A stretch of 64,000 bases of DNA, taken from contig CM049317.1 in the NCBI GenBank assembly GCA_026874595.1, forward strand, positions 71,693,618 to 71,757,617, written 5' to 3'. Under the pieces are notes generated by a model. The model was not told where the DNA came from, made no database searches, and saw nothing but the letters and a program-made list of their open reading frames with translations. Origin of the DNA: Sipunculus nudus. Its lineage: Eukaryota; Annelida; Sipuncula; Golfingiida; Sipunculidae. Position 1 is the stretch's first letter. Each line of letters opens with the position of its first letter. This document shows positions 1 to 9,990 of this stretch, one piece after another. Position numbers and translations under genes: made by a program.

Positions 1-1136
1 ACATCTGATGTGCTATTTCTGTCATAATATGGTTTCAGCATGTTAACAAGGCACAGTTGTTTCTTCTTACGCCTATCTGGTGTCAACAGTATGTAATCGA
101 AATCACTGACTTTCTTGTCAACAATGTAAGGACCAAAATACCTAGCTTGCAGTGGTCTGCCAGGGATAGGTAGTAAGGCAAGGACCTTTTTACCAGGCTC
201 AAATGTCCTATTTACAGTGTGCTTGTCATAATTTGTTTTCATTTTATTTTGTGCAGATTTTAGATTTGACTTTGCTATCTCACAAGCATTGTGTAGTTTT
301 GTGCCAAAGTCTGAGACATACTGCAACAAAATAAAAGAATCAGGATTTTCACACAAGATTTTTTAAAGCAATTTTAATGGATGTTCAGTTCGAGGTCTAT
401 ATCCGAAAACTAGTTCAGAGGGACTGAAACCCAAGGACCCTTGAAAGGATTCTCTGACAGCAAACACCAATAGGTTGATTCCTTCATCCCAGTCTTTCTG
501 TTTGTCATAACAATAAGTCCTAATCATGTTTTTTAATGTCTGGTGAAAACGCTCGAGGGCGCCCTGACATTCAAGATGGTATGGCGAAGAGCTGTACTGT
601 TTTATACCTAGCTCAAGCATGACTTGCTGGGATAAGCCAGACATAAAATTAGACCCTTGGTCAGACTGGACGGATTTCGGTAATCCAAAACTTCTAAAAA
701 AAACTTGGTCAGAGCCTTGACAACACTAATGGCATAAATTTGGTATTTCCTCAGGGAACCTGGTAGATGCGCACGTAACTGTCAGCATGTATTCATGTCC
801 AGATTTTGTTTTGGGCAGTGGTCCAACACAGTCAACAATTATCCTACTAAATGGTTCCTCGAAAGCAGGAATAGGCCTAAGTGGGGCTTTTGGGGGATTC
901 TGATTGGGCTTGCCTACCATCTGGCATGTGTGGCCTGATTTACAATATTATACAACATCTGTCCTGAGGTTAGGCCAATAGAAGTGTGTACTAACTTTCT
1001 GATAAGTTTTATTTTTACCTAAATGGCCAGACAAAGGAGCCTCATGTGCCATGCTCAGAATTTCATTGCGAAAGCTTTTGGGCATTACTATTTGATGTTC
1101 GATGGCCCACTCATCATCAGCGCATACATCAGGTGG
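1..1136 (-). pseudogene. Integrase of the Gmr1-like element, broken
   Basis: Integrase inserts element DNA into the host genome. On the minus strand from 1136 downward I see a His-His then Cys-Cys zinc region (ending in a C-x5-C near 940), then the catalytic core. Its three acidic positions are readable: D in VDCVGPLP near 840, D in SDQGSNF near 655, and E in GALERFHQ near 560. A C-terminal GPY-type module (RYFGPYIVD) lies near 130. The frame is broken by a stop in the zinc region and by a stop or shift near 726, between the first and second acidic residues. The frame stays open to the window edge, as expected if pol continues beyond it. Confidence 0.8.
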
Positions 1137-1972
1137 TCACCATTTACGCATAAGCACTCCATTTTTAACATAGAAACAAACTGGGTTCTGTGACAGTTCA
1201 TCTTTATAAACTGCCCTGGGAAAGAAACATGAAATATCAGGGTCCTTATGCAGTTCTGCGATTAGTTCTGACCGTGAAAATGCTGCGTCCTGTACGGGCG
1301 AGTCGTTAGACGAGTCACTAGTGACACCCAGAGTGTTATTATCTGGACCATCATCCTCATGTATGGTTTTCTTGGCCATAGATCTAGTTACAGCACATGA
1401 AGGATACAAACCAGGAATTTCCTGACTGTCAGGATCAGTGTCCTGATCAAGTGACAGCTTTTCTACCACTATTGGTAAAGGCTGTACTTTGTCACCTGCA
1501 ACATCATTGCCGAGCAGCACCTGAATTCCCTTAAAAGGTAAAGTAGTTCTTATGCCCACAGTAATATTCCCAGAAGTCAAATCTGACTTTAAATGTATAT
1601 TGTGAAGCGGAACTGAAGTATGCTTGTCTGAAAACACACCATTAACAAGTGCATGTGCACCAGTAAAGGACCTATTAGAAAATGGCAAAGTGTTTGCTAA
1701 CATGAGAGTTTTGCCTGAACCAGTGTACCTCAAAATTCTAGTAGGGGTACAGTCTGAAAAAAATCACTTGAAAGTGATATAAAACCATCATGTATGAATG
1801 GCTCAAATAACTCAATTTTAGAGTCAGGAGAGGAATCTACTATCTCAGGTTCATGACTGGCCTTGGTTGGATTCGGACACAGTGGACGTGGATCGAGGTG
1901 TAGCAATGGACTTTGCTGAACTATCAGGACTACTAGTACTGGGTGACTGCGCCTTAAACTTCTTTTGACCAT
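1137..1972 (-). pseudogene. Protease and gag-pol linker of the Gmr1-like element
   Basis: This is a retropepsin-type aspartic protease region. The active-site motif expected as D-T/S-G reads YTG, so the catalytic Asp is lost. Downstream LLGNDVAGDKV is the conserved second half of this protease type. After the protease comes a charged linker (VTRSMAKK) and then the segment FFPRAVYKDELSQNPVCFYV leading into integrase. A frame change lies at about 1733, between a proline-rich linker (1730-1972) and the protease. The direct protease-to-integrase join is the main reason for the Gmr1-like call. Confidence 0.7.
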
Positions 1973-1973
1973 A

Positions 1974-2945
1974 CTAATTTACATTCTTGTTTGTGAATGA
2001 CTGATTTGATTTGCTAGAAAAGAACATTTTGTGTGTTAATGAATAATCATCAGCCAACTGGGCAGCAAAGTCAAGTGTTTCAGGACTTTTCTCAACAAGA
2101 AAAGTTTTAACATCTGCGTTAATGCAGCGCTTAAAATCTTCAAGAAAAATCAACTGGCGCAAATTGTCATAATCTTTCATTACATTTTTAGAGCTACACC
2201 AGCGATCAAACAACTGCTCTTTTGTCCTAACAAACTCTATGTAGGTCTGTTCTTTGTGCTTTTTCCAATTTCTGAATTTCTGGTGGTAAGCCTCCGGAAC
2301 TAACTCATAACCTTTTAGGATTAACCGTTTTACCAGGTCATAATAAGCAGCAGCTTCTACTAAAAGCTCTGAATAAATTTCTCTGGCCTTGCCAGTCAAT
2401 ACACTTTATTACAGCATAGTCCAGTTTTCCTTATGCCATTTTAAAATTTTCAGCTACTTTCTCAAAGTGTTAGAAATATTTATCAACCTCTTTTTCTTGA
2501 AAAGGTGGGACAAGTCTTATGAGTTAAGCAACATCAAAACTGTGAGTTGGGGCAGCACATAGACTATGTTCTAGTTTGTCTTTCTATATCCAGTCGTTTT
2601 AACTCAATTTCTTTTTCTTCTTCTAGTCTTTCTCTTTCTATTTCTTTTTGTTTTTCTAATCCCCTCTCTTTTAATGCTAGCTCATGTTGCATTTCCAACT
2701 TTTTTAATTCTAATTACATAGCAAGGCTGTCATTATTTTTATGTTTCCACTTCACTCTCTTCAGTTAAACCTTTGCTGACTAGATCTTGCATGATTTTAG
2801 CAATGATATCAGGCTTTCTCAAAGCTTTTTTTTTCACACTTAGCCCTAAGTGTTGTCCCATACGCAACAACTGTTCCTTTGTCAACTGTTCAAGCTGATC
2901 AGGGTCGGGATCGTCAACAAATGTCTCAGGTTTGAAATCTGCTAT
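1974..2945 (-). pseudogene. Gag of the Gmr1-like element, SCAN-like capsid
   Basis: Gag forms the element's capsid-like particle. Starting near 2945, the minus strand encodes an acidic start, then a SAP-like helix pair (LTKEQLLRMGQHLGLSVK), then a Lys/Glu-rich coiled coil (about 2770-2550), then the capsid C-terminal region (YELVPEAYHQKFRNWKK, RTKEQLFDRW, RQLIFLEDFKRCI). That last region matches the SCAN-like domain of Gmr1-type gag. The expected start codon reads ATA instead of ATG. Stops near 2400-2530 and shifts in the coiled coil break the frame. Confidence 0.7.
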
Positions 2946-3090
2946 GTTAAGATGTTAAAACAATAACAAAAAAACCACTGAGATAAATCCTGTAAACAAT
3001 GTAATGTAAACAATATGTAATCTTGGAAACAATGCATTGTAAAACAATATGTTTAAGTCAAGGCCTAATAAATTTGCAAAACTATTAAAC

Positions 3091-3108
3091 ATCCCAGACG
3101 AGCCCACA
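3091..3108 (-). other. Primer-binding site of the LTR element
   Basis: Immediately inside the LTR the minus strand reads TGTGGGCTCGTCTGGGAT. This resembles the proline-tRNA class of retroviral primer sites apart from two bases, one of them within the TGG that pairs with the tRNA CCA end. The position next to the LTR boundary supports the call; the tRNA identity is tentative. Confidence 0.55.
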
Positions 3109-3109
3109 A

Positions 3110-3908
3110 TGTTATGTTACGGAACCTAATATCAACAGATCAGGTATGCGTGACGAACATAAACTATGTCATGGAGATAAAAAATATCAGATTCTGTAAC
3201 TATAGGCAGCGTGAAATGTCTTGGGGAATGAATAAAGAAGTCAGTGTTTTTTGTTAACAAATAACTATAATTTATTCTTAAAACAACCCTAACATTACAA
3301 TACACTAAAACAATACAATTACACAGTACAAAACAGTATAACAGCAAATCAATACAATCACACAGCATAATAAGCAAAGTGCACATTACCTGGATATCAC
3401 CACTGTCACAGCGACAAGTCCTATAAAATGTATAAGCCGGATGAACAGTTCACACAAATCTTCTCAGAGGAAACAGTCCAATGTAATCACAAAATCAATC
3501 TATTGTAATCTAAACGTGAAATCCTGGCGGTGATCCGTAAGGTAAACTGAAGATTATATATATGTACAATCCGTTACAAATTTCCAAGAAAAGCTAGAAC
3601 TGCCGCAATTATAGGAAAAGGTCAACTCTTCTGTGTCCACTGAAATATTCTCTCACATCTTCTCTTGGCTTTAAAACACAGCCCCTATTTAAAACCTTTC
3701 ATCCGAAAAATCTACAAAATTCCCTTTCATGAACAATCGAAAAGAACAATAGGCCTACACGTGCACATTCGAGACAAGCACGACAGCGAGAGTTCAACCA
3801 GTACGGATTAAACTGAGCCCGCAACACCCGGCCAGCTACGCCCGTGTCACACAATAAAACAGACACTTGCAAGACCTGTGCACACAACAAAATGGGGCAC
3901 CTGTAACA
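3110..3908 (-). repeat. Long terminal repeat (the one beside gag)
   Basis: The + strand begins TGTTATGTTACG and ends CTGTAACA, giving a 5-bp TGTTA/TAACA inverted terminus and a 799-bp length. The primer-binding site is 1 bp inside the boundary. Short frames within it are not genes. The partner LTR is outside the window, so identity and age cannot be judged. Confidence 0.65.
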
Positions 3909-4704
3909 ATGTAAAGCTGTTTTTGATACAATGTGCACAACTTTTCTTGAAATATTAATTCAAGAAGTAATCCAAGATGCCACTTTGTTCTGATGTAGCA
4001 TTTTTAAAAAAATTATTTCCTTTTAAATAATTAAACAAAATATGATTTAACCAATCAGTAGGCATAATTTGATAATATATAAAGCAAATCATGGATAAAT
4101 AAAGGTGCAATTTAAATTTTTAATTCATGAGTGTAATTTTCAAATATTTATTGATTTGCAATTTAAAAAATATATTTTATAAAAAAAATAAATAAATATA
4201 TCTGTGTGCATAATGTGATGTTACCTGACTAAATAAAGTATAAATGTTGATGCAATTTAGATTTATGAATCAGTTTAAATATTCAGATATATATGATATA
4301 CTGTAAATATAGTGACATTTATAAACTTTAAAAAAATGACTTAACAAAAGAAAAAAATAGGATCTAATGCAAATATTATTTCATTATTTTCTTGTCTCAG
4401 TAGAATGGGAATTAAAGTTATTTGCTTTGTTTTCCATCTCTCTGCCTGTTTTTAAATATTTAAAAATAATTTCATTTAAATTAAGTTTTATCCTTTACGT
4501 ATATGCAGAGGTGCTGTTATTCCCACCAGTCCCTGTAAGCACCATTGAATTTTATTCCGTATTCTGTATTTTTATCCTAAGGTGTTGTAACTCCCCCCCC
4601 CCCCCCCCCCCTTAGTCATTGAGCCCTAGTTCCTGAGCACTGAGGATGGTATTTTTATTGCAACTTCAAAAAATTAATGGTGATGCAGTTATAACAGTCA
4701 CAAT

Positions 4705-4738
4705 CAGCTGAGCGCCGTGACCCACGGGTCCCTTGTTT
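4705..4738 (+). repeat. Detached 3' end of a hairpin-headed repeat
   Basis: The sequence CAGCTGAGCGCCGTGACCC followed by ACGGGTCCCTTGTTT matches the 3' terminus seen at 16480-16514, 39040-39074, 44660-44694 and 53590-53621. Its 5' partner was not found. Confidence 0.6.
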
Positions 4739-5720
4739 TCCTGAAGCAAGCCGATTTACTGGTCAACGGCTGTCCCAGGTCTGCGTTTGGCTCGTGTTTA
4801 TGTTCTTGCTCCGGCAAATTCCTGTTGTTAAAAAGATGATTTTGATTCCGGTTATGTTTCTTGATATATAAATTGAAATTATGAAGCAAATGTATTAATA
4901 TTAACATCATGCATGGCACGGTGTTACAAGTGATTTTACTCCAGTAAAGGGTTGCCATTTAGTCCTAGTTTTGTTAAGTTAGCCTGCCGAAATAAGCTAT
5001 TTGTTTTTCATAAATACGTAGGCCTATAGTGTAATGTATTAAGGTCGCAACCGTCTCACTTGCGTGTTTAAACACCGTTTCACTGGGCCTACCCTTTCAT
5101 ATTGATTAACAAATGTGTTTCTCTGGAACCACTTGACATGTTATATATCTGAATTGTACAAATCTTCTGGATATACGTACATTATTATAGTACATAAAGA
5201 ATTCTCCAAATAGTTTGATTTTTTTTTAATTTGGGGTTGAAGATATCAATTCCGGTGCGGATCCGGGGTTGGGAGGTTGGGGTTGGACCCCCCCCCCCCC
5301 TTGCTATCAACTATGCAACGACCTTTTTTAAGACAAATCTTATGCATTACGAGGGGTTTTGGGGGTCGAGACTCCCCCCCCCCCCCCACATGTTCCATGT
5401 ACACATGTGAATGCATGTTTCATATATTGACATGTTTTTAGTTGATATATATTGTGTCATGGTTACAGAACAGTGTTGAATAAGAATTATGATGACAAGG
5501 ACATAACAAAGAAAATGTATATGTGTATATGTATGTATGTATGTTTTATGTAAGTTATCTTTTAATGTAAATGTATAATTGTATTATATGTTTAATAAAA
5601 AAAACTTAAACTTATAACTAAATTTTGTTGTTCTTATTTTAAAAATATATATACATACAACTAGTATTATAAGCCTAAGGTGAAATGTATTACGGTATAC
5701 TGAAAAGTAACCATTGACGT

Positions 5721-5753
5721 CGACGCAACAGGTTTCAGGTATCTGTTGCGTCG
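5721..5753. repeat. Perfect 11-bp inverted repeat with 11-base loop
   Basis: CGACGCAACAG at 5721-5731 is answered exactly by CTGTTGCGTCG at 5743-5753, and the surroundings are CpG-rich relative to the AT-rich neighbourhood. It may be the end or centre of a small inverted-repeat element; nothing else identifies it. Confidence 0.6.
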
Positions 5754-6952
5754 CCGGCCCACCAAAGGGCTAACTGGGGCTGTAGAACGATACGATCTGT
5801 TACTCTTCGAAAGAAAATTAAATAAAAATATTTCCTATGGTTTTAATAAACCAATGTTCACATAATGTTGTATGTCGAAAGGCCTGTAATAAAAAATAAC
5901 CATTCTGGAAAGCATGAAGCACCTGTAACATCAACAACTGATATTATTTGTCGAGAGAGAATTGAAGCATTAACAGCCCCGGTAGACATCTTGCATTTAG
6001 TGGCAGTCCTGTATAAGGCTTTAGGCCTGTGTACTATTATGTTCATATTTTAACTTCTTTGGTGCAAAATAGGGCTGAGAAGAGAACAGTAATGTTTTCT
6101 AGTGGTCAAATATACAATACACATATATGTACTGAACATTAATCAATGGATTTATATGTTAAATCTCACAGTTGTGTATGGAGTGTTATAATCACGGTTA
6201 ACTGCAGGTGCAATCTATGGACTCCACATTGCGTCAATCACTGAAAAAAAAGCAATTGAGGAGTTCATTCTTATGGGCTAACTGAAAAGGAGATATAAAA
6301 AATCTTTGGAGCACGTATCCGTCCATAGTTAAAACGAACTGTACAGATACGGACTGCGCATACGGACTACGGATGTATATGGATTACCCGCGTAAACTTG
6401 CATGGTTGTGTTTGCCGCTTTTAGTAACCATAAGAGCGCTATCTAGTGAACATTTTAAAAACTAATTTGTTTATTTTGTTTGCGGTAACACCAAGAGTTC
6501 ATGACCTGGTGTAAGGTCAAGTGCGTGTGGCTGGAAAAACTGAATCAAAACAAGGCTGGAAGTGTTACTTTTATCACGCTAATAATCCATGAACAATAAA
6601 GTCAACTTTAAATGATTAAGAGAACATAACCGGAATCACAAGGCCAATAGCACTGACGTAGCTGATTGACTTTAGATATCCTTTCAACAACAGGTGTTGC
6701 AGAGCAAAACATAAACACGAGCCGTACGAGAGTGCACCAAGTTTATCAGAAAAGACAGAACTTCACCAGAATCCGGTATGGCGTAATACGGTGATAGGCT
6801 CATTAACTTCTCGAGATAATTCTGTATGTACTATAGTATTCGTGAGGGACAGAGTTCATTAACAACGTACCTCAGCTCAGTCGAATCGAATTCACGTATT
6901 AATAAATTAAAGAAGTTAGAAGGAGAGAACCAGCCGCCAGACACGGTAATTG

Positions 6953-7010
6953 TTATATATATATTAATATATATGTTATATATATTTATATATATATATA
7001 TATATATATA
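6953..7010. repeat. AT microsatellite
   Basis: Near-pure TA dinucleotide repeats with occasional TTA interruptions. Short frames on both strands rich in I and Y come only from this repeat. Confidence 0.85.
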
Positions 7011-8172
7011 TTCACTCTGGTCCATACACGGGCCCTTTTAATCTAAAAAACAATGTAGATGCCACCCACTGCTTTGCTCGTGGCGAAAAAGTGAAGTCAA
7101 TCTATTATTTAATGAGTCTTATTATAAGAGCAGGGCCCCATATGTCCTCTGATATATCTTTGCAGGACAGACATTTCATAATAATATTCCAGCAGAGATA
7201 GGCCTATATACAGGTCAGGGACGACAGCAGTTTTAAGGACGTCCTTAGATTTAGGTACATACTTAAAAGGAAGGACGGCCGTCCTTTAATCGAAGTACGG
7301 AAAACAGAGCCTTCGTTTTACCAACTGGTGATCACTTTATCCATATTTCTCTGTATGAAGTCAATTTTTATTGGTCAGTTTTTGCTCTGAGCCACTGCCA
7401 ATGAGTTGAGCAACCTGATTGAATGCCAGTTGACAAGAATGCATGCACTTTTAGGCCGACACGAGATTATCTTTAGAGCCCTCTGTCTACAGGTCTCTTT
7501 ATCTTAGCTGCACTCAACTACCCCTCTCCGACTGTAAGATACCAAGTAAACTCTCACTAGCGAATCTCAGCACTGTTACAACTCAGCGTCAATATGAAGT
7601 CTCTCACCTGTGACTGGGAGCTCGCTAAACGACCAGAATTGCCTGTTTATCGGCAAAGATCACTACAGTCTCTGCAGTACTGCACACAGCACCAGAAGAT
7701 GGCTCCATCTAACTGACTGTCCATTTGTTATGGGTTCATAACTGAAATGAGATTTCAGTTAAGGGGATCCTCTTATGGAAAAGCGTAGCAAGGGTACATT
7801 AGGATATTTGCAAAATAAACGGAAAAAATTGAGGCAATTAAGCAAGTTTCTTACCAATAATGGCTAATAAACTGTTCTGGAGCAAAAATAAATAATGTAG
7901 GAGTGCTCTTATAAGGAAATTGCTTAGATTTCAACTCCTGTTGATTTTCTTGAGCCTGTCATGCTTTCATGTTTATCTTTTGTCACTGTGATGACCCTGT
8001 CCTTGACCTTATTGATTTGAGAAAAATTGTCCTATGATTATTGTCCCAAATAAATTACAAGGTAACCTGGTTGTTTGGAAAACTTCCATTAAATTAGCAA
8101 ATCTGTTAAAAACTTAATAGATATAGTCATAAACTTATAAAGGACTTATTGTAGCCATATGATTTAATTTAC

Positions 8173-9023
8173 TCTTCAGCCATGCTGAGCTATAGCAATG
8201 GGTCATTGTCAGTCGTCCAGCCATCCATTAGCAGCGCATACATTGTAACCATATGGGCTAGGATCATCAACCTTATGCAGTCTTAGAGGTCCATGAAAAA
8301 AACTCCTTGGAAACCTGAAAATTAGGTCTCTGTTACCCATATCCTTCCTGCTATGGGGCTCAGATCTACCCCCCAGAATAATTAAAAATTTGATACAAAA
8401 GCTCTAGTGTCTGAATAACTTATGCATTGATCACCATGATTTTTTTCATGCATATTGATCACGGAGTGTTTCATCAATTTCTGAAGACTGGTGGTGCCAA
8501 ATGGATTTTTTTCAAATTTTTAAGCATTATTTCTCTATTTTTGAGACCTTCAAAGATGAGGTCTTCCCTTAACAGGGCACAAATCGTAACCACTGGACCT
8601 AGGTCTCTGTTATCCATATTCTCTGAGCTATGGGGCTTATAAAACCCCCCAAAATAATTAAAAATGTGATACTTAAGCAGGGCACAAATCATAACCACTG
8701 GACCTAGAATGTACTTTTTAGCTCAGCTGAAAAAAAAAATCCTTACAAACCTTAAATAAGGTCATGGTGATCTATATTCTGCAAGCTGTGTTCTGGAAAT
8801 ATCAGTTTTCACAGTTTGAAGCAGTAGCAAATGTTCAGTCATGCCTAGTATCACTATTTTGCCCTGAACAATCAAGTAATTGCTTTATGCATACAAATCT
8901 TCCTGCCCCTCCAAAAAAACAATATTTGCAAACATTTTCTTCTTAATAAGATGACAGTTGTAAAAATTAGGCCATTATCTCATGCTTGTCAGCTGAGCAT
9001 CATGACCCATGGATCACTTGTTT
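8173..9023 (+). mobile_element. Hairpin-headed tandem-core repeat, about 0.85 kb
   Basis: It begins with the imperfect hairpin CAGCCATGCTGAGCTATAG and a GTCGTCCAGCCATCC tract. It carries about one and a half copies of the 335-bp core seen at 20430-22300 (TCTCTGTTACCCATATCCTT, then GGTGGTGCCAAATGG). It ends CAGCTGAGCATCATGACCC and ATGGATCACTTGTTT. It has no protein-coding capacity, so it is non-autonomous. Confidence 0.65.
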
Positions 9024-9189
9024 CCTTATTGCATCATAAAATGGTTTTTGGCCACAGGTTTTTTTTATTACACAGTGCAGATGCAATTTATACTAAATTG
9101 GCTTGTTTTAACATGCTTATTTAATTTTGTTTATGCCCATTTTAATTATTACAGCATTTTATTTTAGTTAATAAATTAATGTTTATTTA

Positions 9190-9364
9190 TAGACTTTGGC
9201 TCTATTATTCTATAAAATACAGGGTTTCATTTTAGCAGGGCCGTTTTCTCTTAGCTTTACAAATGCTAATATATATATTAAAAACTAAAATAAATAAGTA
9301 TATTTTGCATTTCCTAAAATTTTCCATAATTCAGCTTAGGAAAGTGACCCATGGGTCCCTTGTT
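9190..9364 (+). repeat. 3' fragment of the element family at 43128-44694
   Basis: TTTCATTTTAGCAGGGCC, TCTTAGCTTT and the terminus GTGACCCATGGGTCCCTTGTT line up with about 44555-44694. The 5' part of this copy is absent or unrecognisable. Confidence 0.6.
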
Positions 9365-9920
9365 ATTGATAAGTCATTGATTTAGCAGGCCTGTTGCTGA
9401 AATAAGCATATAATTTTATAAAACCCACAAGAGGCACGGGTTTGTCTATTATTGCAGACCATATTTATGGTTGTGATAAAAGATAAGCATTTCAATAGTC
9501 ACAGAACTTATAAACTCAACCGAGTATAATAAAACATTATGTAAGAGCACAATAAGATTTTAGTATAGCTATGTATGTTTTTGTCTGTGACTTTAGTATT
9601 CCTTCAGTCAAAACTTCATCATAATTTACTTTATCATTTATTAGTTTCACATGTATACAAAATCAGGTCTAACCTGTGTTTTAGACTATATAGTGTCAAT
9701 TTACTTGTAATACATTATTTTTCTACATTGATTGATGTTTCAGATTTAAAGTCGTTTCCACAAATATTCATTCAACTGCTCAAGTAAAAATAGATAAAAT
9801 TAGATAATATCAAGTTTTGCCAATTACATAATACATTTATGTGAAAAACAAGCCATGGTCTGTCTGTGTCATCAAATTAAATGCAGAATATTAAACTGGA
9901 TACCTCACATTACAGGTAAC

Positions 9921-9990
9921 ATGAAGATTAAATCCAGTTGCCAGAACCTATTTTGTGCCTTATTTTGTACTTTCCTCACTCAGGTATCAG
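9921..9990 (+). CDS. Exon 1: signal peptide
   Basis: ATG opens 23 codons plus one base, then the donor G/GTAAGT. The peptide has a basic start (MKIK), a hydrophobic core (LFCALFCTFLT), and with the next exon reads QVSA/FDC, an ideal small-x-small signal-peptidase site. An in-frame ATG at 9855 exists, but it would put a polar 22-residue stretch ahead of the signal sequence, so 9921 is preferred. CATTACAG just upstream of 9915 could be the acceptor of a 5' non-coding intron. Confidence 0.7.

Larger units (their letters stand above)
1..3908 (-). mobile_element. Gmr1-like Ty3/gypsy LTR retrotransposon, partial, decayed
   Basis: Read on the minus strand, the order is LTR (3908 to 3110), primer-binding site, gag, protease, integrase, and then the window edge. 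The integrase zinc region follows the protease by only about 100 codons, so there is no room for reverse transcriptase/RNase H between them. In typical Ty3/gypsy elements those domains precede integrase. The Gmr1-like group is known for integrase upstream of reverse transcriptase, and its gag gave rise to the vertebrate SCAN domain; both traits fit here. The missing reverse transcriptase and the second LTR should lie before base 1. Stops and frameshifts break every reading frame, so the copy is dead. The family call is from recognised motifs, not a search. Confidence 0.8.
3909..8172. other. AT-rich intergenic DNA without a recognised gene
   Basis: No coding region is convincing here. It holds C-runs (4593-4611, 5288-5300, 5374-5387), a repeat 3' end (4705-4738), a perfect hairpin (5721-5753), an ATGT-rich microsatellite (about 5519-5545) and an AT microsatellite (about 6953-7010). 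The stretch about 6690-6945 is less repetitive and ends CACG/GTAATT, so it could be a non-coding first exon of the gene at 9921. That is a guess without transcript support. Confidence 0.5.

Noticed and set aside
6826-7041. Frame of 71 codons ending in a hydrophobic I/Y run
   Set aside because: The hydrophobic part is encoded by the TA microsatellite, not a membrane segment.
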